A stretch of 43,201 bases of DNA from Nocardia paucivorans NBRC 100373 (GCF_000308675.1 NZ_BAGE01000123.1:1-43201); one strand, 5' to 3'. Positions 23,426 through 32,260 are shown, counted from the first letter of the stretch. The notes: a model not told the origin generated them from the letters alone. Translations and numbers: made by a program.

Positions 23426-23821
23426 ACTTTGCACATCCTACGGCTGGCCGACGACGAACCCTACCGGCGCGAAGGCAAAGCCCAAGCCAACCTCGTCGAA
23501 GGACGCCACGATCTGGCACGGCGGATCTACCACGGTAAGAAGGGGGAAATGGTGCGCGCCTACTACGAAGGCGTGGAAGACCAGCTCTCAGCACTCGGGC
23601 TGGTGCTCAACTGTCTCGTGCTATGGAACACCGTCCACAGCGACCGCGCCCTGGAACAGCTTCGCGCACAAGACTGTCCGGTGCGTGAAGAAGATGCCGC
23701 CCGGTTGTCGGCGTTCATCCGCAGCCACATCGGCCTGGCCGGGCACTACGCCTTCCACCTGCCGGACCTCGACGGAACACACCGGCCGCTCCGTGATCCC
23801 GACGCCCGCGACAGTGAGTGA
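23426..23821 (+). pseudogene. tnpA: Tn3-family transposase, C-terminal tail (inverted fragment)
   Basis: The frame reads TLHILRLADDEPYRREGKAQ, NLVEGRHDLARRIYHGKKGE, DQLSALGLVLNCLVLWNTVH and LSAFIRSHIGLAGHYAFHLP, the C-terminal end of Tn3-type TnpA, stopping at 23821. Its broken left end (Thr codon at 23426) continues exactly where the minus-strand fragment at 24536-25360 ends, so the two are parts of one transposase now in opposite orientation. Confidence 0.85.
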
Positions 23822-23934
23822 CAGGTTGTCGGCACGAACCAGCCCATCGATCAGGTCCCCTCGCCGACCTCCGCCCCTGAGGGCGGCAGAAGATGCGCCG
23901 CATCCAGTGATGCCGAATAGCTCGTGGCCTGCTG

Positions 23935-24474
23935 TCAGCTCGTGATACTGGCGAGCCGGAACGGTGCGGCACCGGCCGGATTCAGGAAGATCTCGACACC
24001 GGCCGGCACGACGTCGGCAAGTTTCGCTCCGTGTACGGATCGCCATCGGTCGACGTCGATGCCCGTCTTCTGCAGTTCGGCGGTAGCGACGACCACACAA
24101 CCGATTCCGTCCGGGCTGGAACCGATCAGCGGCCGACCGTGCTCGTCACAGCCGATCGCCACGACGGAGTCATGAACCATCGCCGCCAGTTCGTCACCGA
24201 GCCGATCGCCTCCACCGGCGGCGATTCGCCGCAGGACGGCATCGATGGGATCGGTAGGGACGGTCTCGGCGCTGGGCCGATACCCGGGATTCGGTTGAAA
24301 AGGACCGATCGTGCCGTCGTCTTCCTGCAGCCATCCACCGACCATCATGTCGGACGGAAGCGCGGACTGCGCGCTCGTTTCCCATGCCGGGTCCACCAGC
24401 ACGAACCAGTCGCCCTGCCGGATCACCCCGGGAACCGACTCGTCCACGACCTCTGCTTTCTGCCCGAGCCTCAT
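23935..24474 (-). CDS. Type VII secretion system-associated protein (SseB-like)
   Basis: About 179 aa from ATG 24474 (GTG/ATG up to 24489 in frame). GDWFVLVDPAWETSAQ, DMMVGGWLQEDDGTIGPFQP, NPGYRPSAETVPTDPIDAVL and IEIFLNP-like VEIFLNPAGAAPFRLASI match the small SseB-like family annotated as type VII secretion-associated in Nocardia and Streptomyces, where it sits beside exported effector genes. No signal peptide. It lies inside the segment that seems inverted between the two transposase pieces, upstream of the caspase-like gene and in the same direction. Possible chaperone or immunity-type partner; this role is inference. Confidence 0.68.
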   Translation of the reverse strand: MRLGQKAEVVDESVPGVIRQGDWFVLVDPAWETSAQSALPSDMMVGGWLQEDDGTIGPFQPNPGYRPSAETVPTDPIDAVLRRIAAGGGDRLGDELAAMVHDSVVAIGCDEHGRPLIGSSPDGIGCVVVATAELQKTGIDVDRWRSVHGAKLADVVPAGVEIFLNPAGAAPFRLASITS

Positions 24475-24535
24475 ACCATTCCCACCCACGTGAGCCTGTT
24501 GGTCAGGATAACATCACGCACCTTCCATGCGGTCT

Positions 24536-25360
24536 CTTGAAGATCCGCCCATAGTGGGCGATGGCCTCCCCCAGCGGGGTCGGGCGCCCGTCGCGGGAGA
24601 TCATGCGGGTCACGTCGTGGCCGGAGATCTCGCCGGAGTGGATCGACACCGCGACCCGGCACATTTCTTCCCAGTTGGTGGTGATTTTGTCGACGTCGAT
24701 ACGGCCCCGGGCTGCCTGCTCCAGTGGCCCGTAGTCGGTGTGGGTGTCGAATCGCCACAGCCGCTGATCGGGAAGGTTCGTCAACTGCGGCCGATATTGG
24801 TAGCCGGTCAAGTGCAGGAGACCGAAGACAATGTCGGAATACGATCCGGTGTCGGTGATGACCGAATCGGGCACCTGCCCGCCGCGCTGGCTCTGCAACA
24901 CGTCGACAATGTGCAGCGAGTCGCGTGGCGTCCCGGACACGATCTTGGAGGCTAGGCCAGCGGCCTGGTCGTTGAGCATGTTCAACCAGGTGATGCCTCG
25001 TCGGCGTCCGAAGAATCGTGGGCTCGGTCGTGCGTGGATCGTGCGGATCGGGGTGACGAACCGTATGCCGTCGACCGCCGCCAGCAACCCGCCGCCCCAG
25101 GTCCGCGCCAACGGCACCCGCGCCTGGGCCTCGATCAGCGCGACGTTGGCAGTGCTCATCGTCTCCCACCGCCCATAGCGCTGGTCGACGTGATGGAGCC
25201 GGTCCCGGATCAGCGCGGGCACGCCAGGGCTGGTCACCGGTTTGGAACCCACGTTCATCGCATGCCCGCACAGCACGGCCGCCACCGACAACCCGAGATC
25301 CGCGACGCGGGCGTCGTTGCCGGAGGCGTGGACGAATGCCTCGGTGAACCCGGAGGCGGA
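24536..25360 (-). pseudogene. tnpA: Tn3-family transposase, middle DDE part
   Basis: Minus-strand frame: GFTEAFVHASGNDARVADLG, AAVDGIRFVTPIRTIHARPS, PDSVITDTGSYSDIVFGLLH, GEISGHDVTRMISRDGRPTP, ending at GRIFK (24536). These are the DDE-containing core blocks of Tn3 TnpA, with D in AAVDGIRF and DTGSYSD. About 550 N-terminal residues are missing beyond 25360, and the C-terminal tail lies inverted at 23426-23821. After GRIFK the frame runs into unrelated residues and a stop at 24503. Non-functional. Confidence 0.88.
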
Positions 25361-25438
25361 TACTCTGCTCACCACACAAACCGACCTCCGGGAACGGTAA
25401 TGATGAGGTAAAGAGCACTTTCTCATCCCGGCCCCACA

Positions 25439-26326
25439 TCAGCTTTCCCCATCCCGTGGCGAGTCGGCCACCGCTATGTCGAACCTGTCGCGATGGGCCA
25501 TGACGAAGTCGCGGAGAGAACGCGGTTTCCTGCCGGTGACTTCGGCGACTGTAGTTGTGACCCGTTCCTCGGCTCCCTCCGCGATCCGGCGTTCGACCTG
25601 CGCCAGCACGATCGCCATATCCTCGGGTATTCCCCGGGCGATACGGCCGGCGAGTTCGGGCACCGTCAGCCGGATATGCCGGACCGGGCGGGGAGGCGTC
25701 AGTACCTCGTTGAGTATCCGAGCGACATCGTCATAGGACAGAACCTCCGGCCCGGTGATGACGTATTCGCGGTTAGGTGGGGTGTCGTCGAGCAAGGCGC
25801 GTACACCTACGGCGGCGATATCGGCCGCGTCCACGAACCCGATCCCGCGTCCCTCGGTTGCACTCGGCAATTCCGCCCGGGTACGGAGGCCGGTAGCCAT
25901 GTGGTGCGAGGCGACGATGAGGTTCTGCATGAACCACGACGGTCGCAGCACCGCCCATTCCGGCATCTCGGTCACCAGCCGCCGAGCCCGGTCGAGCCCG
26001 GGGGCTTGGTGCGGGATCACATCGGAGCTGAGGAAGACCACCCGCCGCACGTTCGCTGTGCGCGCCACGTCCAGGAAGTGCTCGATCTGGTCCGACGGAT
26101 CCCGGACGCCGACCGGAGCAACCAGATAGACCCGATCGATCCCGGTGAGCGCGAGTAGATAGGTCTCGGAATCGTGCCAGTCGAAGCGGATGTGGTCGTC
26201 GCCGGATGTCTCGCCGGAGGGGGACCGCGTCGCAGTGCGCACCGAAGCGCCCTCGGCGCGGAGACCGGCGGTTACGTATCGACCGGTGTTGCCGGTCGCG
26301 CCCGTGACAAGAACCTGTGGTGTCAT
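25439..26326 (-). CDS. NmrA-family NAD(P)-binding oxidoreductase/regulator
   Basis: 295 aa from ATG 26326, which overlaps the stop of the SnoaL-like gene (ATGA). VLVTGATGNTGRYVTAGLRA gives the Rossmann G-x-x-G-x-x-G. FDWHDSETYLLALTGIDRVY, LVAPVGVRDPSDQIEHFLDV, ARTANVRRVVFLSSDV and RPSWFMQN are typical of NmrA/quinone-oxidoreductase-like proteins that reduce small molecules or sense NAD(P). It is the second gene of a two-gene operon with a SnoaL-like gene, formerly facing an XRE regulator (see 26806-26976). Confidence 0.85.
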   Translation of the reverse strand: MTPQVLVTGATGNTGRYVTAGLRAEGASVRTATRSPSGETSGDDHIRFDWHDSETYLLALTGIDRVYLVAPVGVRDPSDQIEHFLDVARTANVRRVVFLSSDVIPHQAPGLDRARRLVTEMPEWAVLRPSWFMQNLIVASHHMATGLRTRAELPSATEGRGIGFVDAADIAAVGVRALLDDTPPNREYVITGPEVLSYDDVARILNEVLTPPRPVRHIRLTVPELAGRIARGIPEDMAIVLAQVERRIAEGAEERVTTTVAEVTGRKPRSLRDFVMAHRDRFDIAVADSPRDGES

Positions 26327-26787
26327 GCCTTGCCCTCCGTTCGCTCCAGCTCGGTGAGCAGTTCGGGTAGTGTCCCGGTGGCGACGGCGGCGGCCACCGG
26401 ACTCCAATAGTCACGCCAGGCCACGATTTTGCCGTGGCGTGCGCGGATGACCGCGATATAGGACAGTTCGTAGGCGGCGCCGGTGCGAACCGTCGTCCCA
26501 CGCGCGGTGAACTCGACGATGATCAGTTCCGGGTCGGTGGTCTCGTGGACCGCGACCGCCGGGAACTCGTGAATGGCCAGCCGCTGCGGATAGTCGATCA
26601 GATAGTCGTGCAGTTCCGCCTGCCCGTGCAAACGTGCGGGCGCGCCCGCTGCAGCGAACGGAAACTCCAACTCCGCGTCGGCGGCGAACAGTTCGAGGAA
26701 ACTCTGCATATCGGCGGCGAGCAGCAGGTCCAGTCCTCGTTCGAACAGTTCCCGCGGGGTCCGCCGGTCGGTATCGGTAGTGGTCAC
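26323..26787 (-). CDS. SnoaL-like (NTF2-fold) protein
   Basis: GTG 26787 is preferred; upstream codons belong to the promoter repeat shared with 29640-29710. 154 aa: RTPRELFERGLDLLLAADMQ, SFLELFAADAELEFPFAAAG, LHDYLIDYPQRLAIHEFPAV, YIAVIRARHGKIVAWRDYWS. This is the cone-shaped alpha+beta fold of the SnoaL/NTF2 family, often small-molecule cyclases, hydrolases or binding proteins. It is translationally coupled to the NmrA-like gene. A truncated second copy with an internal 11-residue deletion lies at 29511-29636. Confidence 0.82.
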   Translation of the reverse strand: MTTTDTDRRTPRELFERGLDLLLAADMQSFLELFAADAELEFPFAAAGAPARLHGQAELHDYLIDYPQRLAIHEFPAVAVHETTDPELIIVEFTARGTTVRTGAAYELSYIAVIRARHGKIVAWRDYWSPVAAAVATGTLPELLTELERTEGKA

Positions 26788-26805
26788 AGTTGCAGGATCG
26801 CGCCT

Positions 26806-26976
26806 GCACACCGCCATGCGGAACGGTCGGACCAACCCCGGACAACCAGTCCGTTGCTGGACTCTGCGGCTCGTCGTTTACTCGGCCGAGCCCGGTTCCC
26901 CGGCGGCCAAAGCGATTCGCGAACTGCCGCACCTCCACGTCACCGCACCCAAGGGCAGCTTGGGAATGCGCCATTG
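26806..26976 (+). pseudogene. Remnant of XRE/MmyB regulator (internal deletion)
   Basis: 26806-26865 repeats the promoter region found at 29660-29710. It is joined directly to RLVVYSAEPGSPAAKAIREL and PHLHVTAPKG, the C-terminal end of the regulator encoded at 29740-30627. Nearly the whole regulator coding region is deleted between these two pieces. Confidence 0.8.
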
Positions 26977-27213
26977 AGGAATGGAAAATCGACCATTGAT
27001 TCCGGGTGGCATGACGGAGCCAAGTCAACGGCGACCTCGCAGACAGTGCCCGTTTCCCGGTCGCTTCAGGTGCGACCAGCGGCCGCGGCATCGAGGGCGG
27101 TAAGCGAACAAGGCCCGCCCCGACCAGTCCCGATGGACTACTCGAACAGTTCATCAAGACAGTCCTCTAGACCTCGCTCAACGGAACGAAATAACCGAAC
27201 CTGGGGGGTGTTC
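26977..27213. other. Gap without gene
   Basis: No coding signal. It lies between the regulator remnant and the IS5-like remnant. Confidence 0.5.
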
Positions 27214-27705
27214 ACCTACACCGGCGTGCATGGCAGCTGTAGCCCTTGTCGGCAGTAGCCATTCGGGTCGGCGGCATGTGCCACGGCGAGACCGTGATCG
27301 TGAGAATCACAACCACCGGCGAAGGCAGGATGCTGCGACTGTCGTGGACGTGCGCATCGGTCACGATGATAACCAGCAGTATCCCATTCACCCCGTTCCG
27401 GACATGGATCTTCGACCCGGTCTTTGCCGTTATCGACCGGGTGCGTCCGATCAGCGCGCCCCTTTCACCCGGACGGCGACCACGTCCACGATCGCCGCCA
27501 ACCAGTCCAGGTCCGACCGCACCGAGTCGGCCCGGCGCTTCTCGATGTAATTCGACGAAAGAACCCCGACGGCCAGAGGGTTGAATCGAGGTGTGCGGTG
27601 GGGACGCCCATCCGAATACCGGTGGCAGATGATGCCACGCGCACCCGCCGTCCACCACGAACCCGATAGTCGAGCGGGCCTATCCCCGGCGGCAGGCATG
27701 TTTCC
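27214..27705 (-). pseudogene. IS5-family-like transposase remnant
   Basis: Minus-strand pieces in shifting frames: SDLDWLAAIVDVVAVRVKGA, then GALIGRTRSITAKTGSKIHV, RNGVNGILLVIIVTDAHVHD and TADKGYSCHARRCR. The order (D in a strand, 'T-K-I-H' strand, 'DA-HVHDS', 'ADKGY') is that of IS5-type DDE transposases. Frames are broken, and no complete inverted repeats were found. Confidence 0.65.
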
Positions 27706-27867
27706 ACCCGGAGCGCTGGGGTCGCTGCCCGGCTACGCCGACGTTCTGACGCCGGGGGCGTCATCGCCGATATCGCCTCAGCTGAATCAGTGGCCGGCGC
27801 TGTTTATGACCGCCGCGTTCCCGACCGTACTGACCACGAAACAGCCGTCCCAGTTTTCCTTGCCTCA

Positions 27868-27991
27868 GGCGAGGCAGGTGCAAGCCGATATTTGGTTCGC
27901 CGACGAGCAAGGCAACCACTGGCGCCGTCCCTTCGGTCACTTCTCAGTCAGTTCGAGTAGGTCTGCAGGTACTAGCGCTCCGCGCAAGTGA
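27868..27991 (+). pseudogene. 3' fragment of an unknown gene (copy 1)
   Basis: QVQADIWFADEQGNHWRRPF followed by GHFSVSSS is almost the same as a block at about 35038-35123 (QVQADIWFDDEDGNRWFRPF). An open frame extends left to 27581, but only the last part is shared. Probably two eroded copies of one gene's 3' end. Confidence 0.45.
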
Positions 27992-28072
27992 GGCCGTGCC
28001 CAGGGCGAACCGCGCCGCACGGCCTTGTTCGCCTACGCGCTGCCTTGCCCGGCACCGCGGCGACCCGCCGGC

Positions 28073-28205
28073 CTAGCCGACGGTGCGGGCCCGATCGACC
28101 AGGGTCGCGATCAGCTCCTCGTCCGAAACCTCCGCCGCTCCAGACGCGCTGGCCTTCCCGGTCACGGTCGCGTACTCGGCTGCCGTGCCACTTACTTGGC
28201 TCCTC
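28073..28205 (-). pseudogene. Possible IS256-type transposase N-terminal fragment
   Basis: Minus strand AEVSDEELIATLVDRARTVG followed by a stop (28073-28075), preceded by AAAGGAGAGGAG. IS256 transposases start with this 'LSD-EL--LV-RAR--G' pattern. Only about 35 codons remain. Confidence 0.4.
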
Positions 28206-28277
28206 TCCTTTGAGCATTGAGATCCGCCGAATTGGACACTCCCACGCGCGTGGGTCTCGGGCCGGCTCGTGCACGCT

Positions 28278-29504
28278 TTATTCCGCCCATCTGCGGAGTA
28301 TGGTTCGTAGTTCGTCTTTCGGGATGTCGGGCCAGGGTTCGGGGTTTCGGGAGAATCGAATGTCGTACCAGTTGGCCCAGAATTCGAGGCGGTTCGGGTC
28401 TTCGGATATAAGGCGCGGTACTTTCTCTGTGGTCATCGTTATCGTGCGCCAGTCCTCCATCATGCGGTAGGTGTCGAATACGGGCCCACTGTCGACCGAA
28501 GCGGCTGACGGTGGCATTCGGTCCAGCCACATCTCGGTGGCCTGGACCTGGGCTGCGTCATCCATGTTGTCGCCTGTGCGTAGAAGGAAGGAGTTCGCGT
28601 TGTACAGCGGGTCGCCCGGACCGGCGATCTCCCAGTCTAAAATCCACAGCTTTCCTTGGTTGTCGAGTCGCAGGTTGGACGGGTAGAGGTCGTTGTGGGC
28701 GAAGACGGTGGGCTCGCCGGAGCGGCTGAGGTCGGGCCGGACGTAGTCCGATAGCGGACCGAGTCCGAGTTGGTCCAATCTGGCGTGGCGCTCCGGTGGC
28801 AGGTTGCGGTAGGCGTCCTCGGCGTGCTGGATCATCTGCTGCTGCCACCGGGGGATATCGAGGTTCATTCCCGGTGGCAGGGGGCGGGAGTACATCAACT
28901 GGACCTGATCGAGGAGATCGGGCAGCCAGTTCATCATCTCGGGATCATCGAAGCCCTGTGTTCGACCGGGTACGTACTGCATGATCGTGAATGGCCGCCC
29001 GGTAGACGGGTCTGTCCCGGCGTAGAGGATCTTGGGTGTCCGTACACCGCACTCGCGTGCATAGGTGATGGCCTCGTTCTCCGGCATCCACTTCTTCAGC
29101 ATGGTCACCCGCGGCTGGTCCAAGTTGCGCCTGACCACCGCCGGACCAGCACTGGTATCGACAATGTTGACCCGGTTCCCGGTTCCTGCGGCATCCGGCT
29201 CCAGGTCCCGAACCTGTGCATACAGTCGGCGAGCCTCTTCTGCAGGTACCTCGGATCGGACGCGGTCGGCCGGTCCTGCTGTAGCGGAATTGTGGTTTCC
29301 GTGCCCGGCGCCGAGCCCGTCGAGTTCGGCTGCGGACTGCTTCTGGCCATGGGTCGTCCGGTGGAGGCCGTACCGGATCCCGTCCGGGAATTGCTGATAC
29401 GCTTCGCCGACCCGCGGGGCGGCTTTCGCAGCTATTGCTTCGGCGAGGCGTTTGGCTGCCTCCAGCATCCTCGCAGCGACCTCGCCGCTGCCCGATCGGT
29501 CCAT
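28278..29504 (-). CDS. APH-family kinase-like protein with extended N-terminus
   Basis: 408 aa from the ATG at 29504. VFAHNDLYPSNLRLDNQGKL, WILDWEIAGPGDPLYN are the catalytic loop (H-N-D-L-x-x-x-N) and metal motif of the APH fold. VDTSAGPAVVRRNLDQPRVT and FTIMQYVPGRTQGF are N-lobe strands and hinge. The first about 90 aa (AARMLEAAKRLAEAIAAKAA, PRVGEAYQQFPDG) form an Ala-rich helix and a polar linker not seen in resistance enzymes. This may be the C-terminal part of an exported or polymorphic protein, or a regulatory extension. Its 5' end abuts the truncated SnoaL copy, so it was placed there by the same rearrangement. Confidence 0.8.
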   Translation of the reverse strand: MDRSGSGEVAARMLEAAKRLAEAIAAKAAPRVGEAYQQFPDGIRYGLHRTTHGQKQSAAELDGLGAGHGNHNSATAGPADRVRSEVPAEEARRLYAQVRDLEPDAAGTGNRVNIVDTSAGPAVVRRNLDQPRVTMLKKWMPENEAITYARECGVRTPKILYAGTDPSTGRPFTIMQYVPGRTQGFDDPEMMNWLPDLLDQVQLMYSRPLPPGMNLDIPRWQQQMIQHAEDAYRNLPPERHARLDQLGLGPLSDYVRPDLSRSGEPTVFAHNDLYPSNLRLDNQGKLWILDWEIAGPGDPLYNANSFLLRTGDNMDDAAQVQATEMWLDRMPPSAASVDSGPVFDTYRMMEDWRTITMTTEKVPRLISEDPNRLEFWANWYDIRFSRNPEPWPDIPKDELRTILRRWAE

Positions 29505-29510
29505 CGAATT

Positions 29511-29636
29511 CTAATGTGAGGGCGCACCCGCTGTGGCGAACGGAAACTCCAACTCCGCATCGGCGGCGAGCAGCAGGTCCAGTCCTCGTTCGAACAGTTC
29601 CCGCGGGGTCCGCCGGTCGGTATCGGTAGGGGTCAC
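29511..29636 (-). pseudogene. Truncated second copy of the SnoaL-like gene
   Basis: From GTG 29636: TDRRTPRELFERGLDLLLAA then DAELEFPFATAGAPSH and a stop. Compared with 26323-26787, 11 residues (MQSFLELFAAD) are missing between two 'AAD' triplets, and everything after residue about 40 is lost. The divergent promoter region toward the XRE gene is retained. Confidence 0.85.
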
Positions 29637-29739
29637 AGTTGCAGGATTGCGCCTGCGCACCACCATGCGGAACGGTCGGACCAGCCCCGGACAACCAGTC
29701 CGTTGCTGGACGGTCCGGGTATGGGGCAAAGTCGGTGTC

Positions 29740-30627
29740 GTGGACAAACACGCGCTCGCCGATTTCTTGCGCCGGCGCCGGGCACGACTGAGCCCCGGCG
29801 CGGTCGGCCTCACCCCGGAGCCAGGGCAGCGCCGGCGTACACCTGGTCTGCGCCGAGAAGAAGTCGCCTGGTTGGCCGGTATCTCCACAAACTATTACGA
29901 GCGGCTCGAGCAAGCACGGGCGCCGCGGCCGTCACCTCAGGTGCTGGCCGCGCTCGCCCGCGTGCTGCAACTCGGTCAGGACGAACAGCGCTACATGACC
30001 GGACTCGCCGGACACGAACTGGGACAACCCGGCCTCCCGCACGAGGATGTACCAGCGGGTGTGCGCCGACTGCTGGAGCGAATCGACATGCCGGCCTACG
30101 TACTGAACCCGCGGTATGACGTGCTCGCCTGGAATCCGCCGGCCGTCGAGCTGATCGGCGATTTCGCCGCCGAACGCAACCTCTTGCGGCTGGCGTTCGG
30201 AACCCGTGCGCTCGGCGTCTCCTGCGGTTCCGTCGACGGTGAGAGGCATTTCATCCGACAGGCCGTCGCCGATCTGCGCGGGGCTGCGGTCCGGTATCCG
30301 GATGATCCGGAGATCCCCCGACTGATCGACTGGTTGTCCGCCCGCGATACCGACTTCCGCAATGGATGGGAAGCGCACGAGGTGGCCCCTGAACCCAGCA
30401 TGGGGAAGCGGTTCGAACATCCCGTGGTGGGGGTCATCGAACTGGACGCGCAAACCTTGTCGGTGCCCGGGCGCGACCAGCGGCTCGTCGTTTACTCGGC
30501 CGAGCCCGGCTCCCGGGCGGCCGAGGCTATTCGCGAACTGTCGCATCTCCACGTCGCCGCGCCCGAGGACAGCTGGGACGCACTCGACAGCATGGTCCGT
30601 GAGACCTCTAGGCAGAGCTCTCGCTGA
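29740..30627 (+). CDS. XRE-family regulator with MmyB-type ligand domain
   Basis: 295 aa from GTG 29740. Helix-turn-helix: HALADFLRRRRARLSP, RRTPGLRREEVAWLAGISTN, YYERLEQARAPRPSPQVLAA. The C-terminal MmyB-like PAS-type ligand domain includes PAYVLNPRYDVLAWNPPAVE and FGTRALGVSCGSVDGERHFI. In this family the regulator commonly stands divergent to an SDR, NmrA or SnoaL gene that it controls. Here the adjacent SnoaL copy is broken, while the intact target operon lies 3 kb away (25439-26787) with the same promoter sequence. The 3' end overlaps the convergent LysE gene by 20 bases. Confidence 0.9.
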   Translation: MDKHALADFLRRRRARLSPGAVGLTPEPGQRRRTPGLRREEVAWLAGISTNYYERLEQARAPRPSPQVLAALARVLQLGQDEQRYMTGLAGHELGQPGLPHEDVPAGVRRLLERIDMPAYVLNPRYDVLAWNPPAVELIGDFAAERNLLRLAFGTRALGVSCGSVDGERHFIRQAVADLRGAAVRYPDDPEIPRLIDWLSARDTDFRNGWEAHEVAPEPSMGKRFEHPVVGVIELDAQTLSVPGRDQRLVVYSAEPGSRAAEAIRELSHLHVAAPEDSWDALDSMVRETSRQSSR

Positions 30628-31234
30628 GTAACGCCACACCGAATACGCCGAGGGCGGCCCCGCTGCCACGCATCAGATTCCTCGTGAGCCTGGCGTTGCT
30701 CACCAGCGAGCGCGCGGCTCCGAACATGACGGCATAGACGAGCAGAGAGCAGAAGCCGAGTGTGGCGAAGATGACTCCGAGCAGAAGTCCTTCGAGCGAT
30801 GAGTCGGCCTGGGCGAGGAATTGGGGTATCACGCTGGCGAAGACCAGCACGGTCTTCGGGTTCGACAGGTCACAGAGCAGGCCCTCACGGAACCCGCGGA
30901 GCAGTCCACGGTGCTGGGACGTATTCTCCGCCGACGGCTGTGTCACCGGTAGACCTCTGGAGAAAATGAGCTTCACGGCCAGATAGAGCAGATACAACGC
31001 TCCGGCTGTGCGGACCAGCCCGAAGGCCACGTCAGAGGCCGCGAGCAGCGCGGTCAGTCCGGCGACGGAGGCCGTCGCCCAGGCCAGGTCCGCTGCCAGG
31101 ACACCGCAGGCGGTGGCAACGGCCGCTGGACGTCCGCGTACCAGAGCGTTCTTTATCGTCAAGATCACCGCCGGCCCGGGAACTGCGACCAAGACCGCCG
31201 CGAGGACAGCGAAAGCCAGGAGATGTGCAGCCAT
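30608..31234 (-). CDS. LysE/RhtB-family amino-acid exporter
   Basis: 208 aa from ATG 31234. LLAFAVLAAVLVAVPGPAVI, LTIKNALVRGRPAAVATACG, VLAADLAWATASVAGLTALL, then LLRGFREGLLCDLSNPKTVL, FVFA-like VFASVIPQFL. The P-G-P-A near the first helix, the G-x-x-x-G-x-x-x-G segment and N-P-K-T mark the LysE/RhtB family. Six membrane helices can be placed. Such proteins export amino acids or derivatives by proton antiport. Confidence 0.9.
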   Translation of the reverse strand: MAAHLLAFAVLAAVLVAVPGPAVILTIKNALVRGRPAAVATACGVLAADLAWATASVAGLTALLAASDVAFGLVRTAGALYLLYLAVKLIFSRGLPVTQPSAENTSQHRGLLRGFREGLLCDLSNPKTVLVFASVIPQFLAQADSSLEGLLLGVIFATLGFCSLLVYAVMFGAARSLVSNARLTRNLMRGSGAALGVFGVALLSESSA

Positions 31235-31435
31235 ATCGCATTGTGGCATGCGCCTTCGACGTATGCGGTCGGAAGAGCGGCGACGAGCTCGGGTTCGGGA
31301 TCCTGCGCGGGGACTCCAATTGCCGGGATACCGGGATTCGTGCCGGTGCCGTCACTGGCGTGTGGACTCGTGATCTTCCAGATCAGACGAGCCGAACTTG
31401 ACCTCAACTCAGGTTCAGGTCACATCATCGCTCGT

Positions 31436-32260
31436 ATGACTATCTGGGTCTGTGACGGGTGCGGGCTGGAACACGATGACTCCGCGACTCCACCGGCCGA
31501 AGGCTGCGTTCTCGCCAGTGATGAGGTGTCGGACGAGGAACGAGGTGATCTCGGCCCGCATGGTCGCTGGACCACTCACGAGGAACTCGCCCGGCAACCG
31601 CACACCACCCATCACCGTGACCACGGTCGGGGGGTGCACAGCCTTCGGCGCGAACCCCGATTGGCGATCGGTCACTGGTCGTTCGTGGTCCGAACAGACC
31701 ACGGCAATCTGCTGTGGGACCCGCCCGCTTACATAGACCCTGTTGTCGTCGGAATGGTCCATGCGCTCGGTGGTGTCTCGGCGATAGCCACGAGTCATCC
31801 GCACATGTTCGCGGCGCAGGTCAGCTGGAGCCACGAGTTCGGCGGTGTTCCCGTGCTGGTCAACGCCAACGACAAGGAGTGGGTCGCCCGGCACGACCCG
31901 GTGATCCGTTACTGGACCGGAACCGAGACACCTCTGCCTGGAGTCACTCTGATCGAAGTTGGCGGTCATATGAAGGGCAGCTCGGTGGCGCTCACCGCTG
32001 ACGGCACTTTGCTGTCCGGCGACACCATCGCCGGCACTCTGGTGCCCAACTGGGTGTCGTTCCAGAGGAACTTCCCGCGGCACGTGCCGATGTCCGCGGC
32101 GGTGGTGCGTCGCATCGTCTCGCGTCTCGATGCCTACTCCTATGATCGCCTGTACACCCTGGGAGGCGACACGATCGAGCACGATGCCAAGGAGGTCGTC
32201 CGTCGCTCCGCCGAGCGTCACATTCGCTGGGTCACCGGAGAGTTCGACCACCTGACCTGA
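31436..32260 (+). CDS. Metallo-beta-lactamase-fold hydrolase
   Basis: 274 aa from ATG 31436. The N-terminus MTIWVCDGCGLEHDD has a Cys pair (zinc-knuckle-like) seen in this subfamily. Then RLAIGHWSFVVRTDHGNLLW, DPPAYIDPVVVGMVHALGGV, AIATSHPHMFAAQVSWSHEF, IEVGGHMKGSSVALTADGTL and LSGDTIAG. The metal site appears as SHPH and GDTIAG rather than the canonical HxHxDH, as in related actinobacterial proteins. Residues about 35-75 look less regular, so a compensated frameshift there is possible. Substrate unknown. Confidence 0.8.
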   Translation: MTIWVCDGCGLEHDDSATPPAEGCVLASDEVSDEERGDLGPHGRWTTHEELARQPHTTHHRDHGRGVHSLRREPRLAIGHWSFVVRTDHGNLLWDPPAYIDPVVVGMVHALGGVSAIATSHPHMFAAQVSWSHEFGGVPVLVNANDKEWVARHDPVIRYWTGTETPLPGVTLIEVGGHMKGSSVALTADGTLLSGDTIAGTLVPNWVSFQRNFPRHVPMSAAVVRRIVSRLDAYSYDRLYTLGGDTIEHDAKEVVRRSAERHIRWVTGEFDHLT

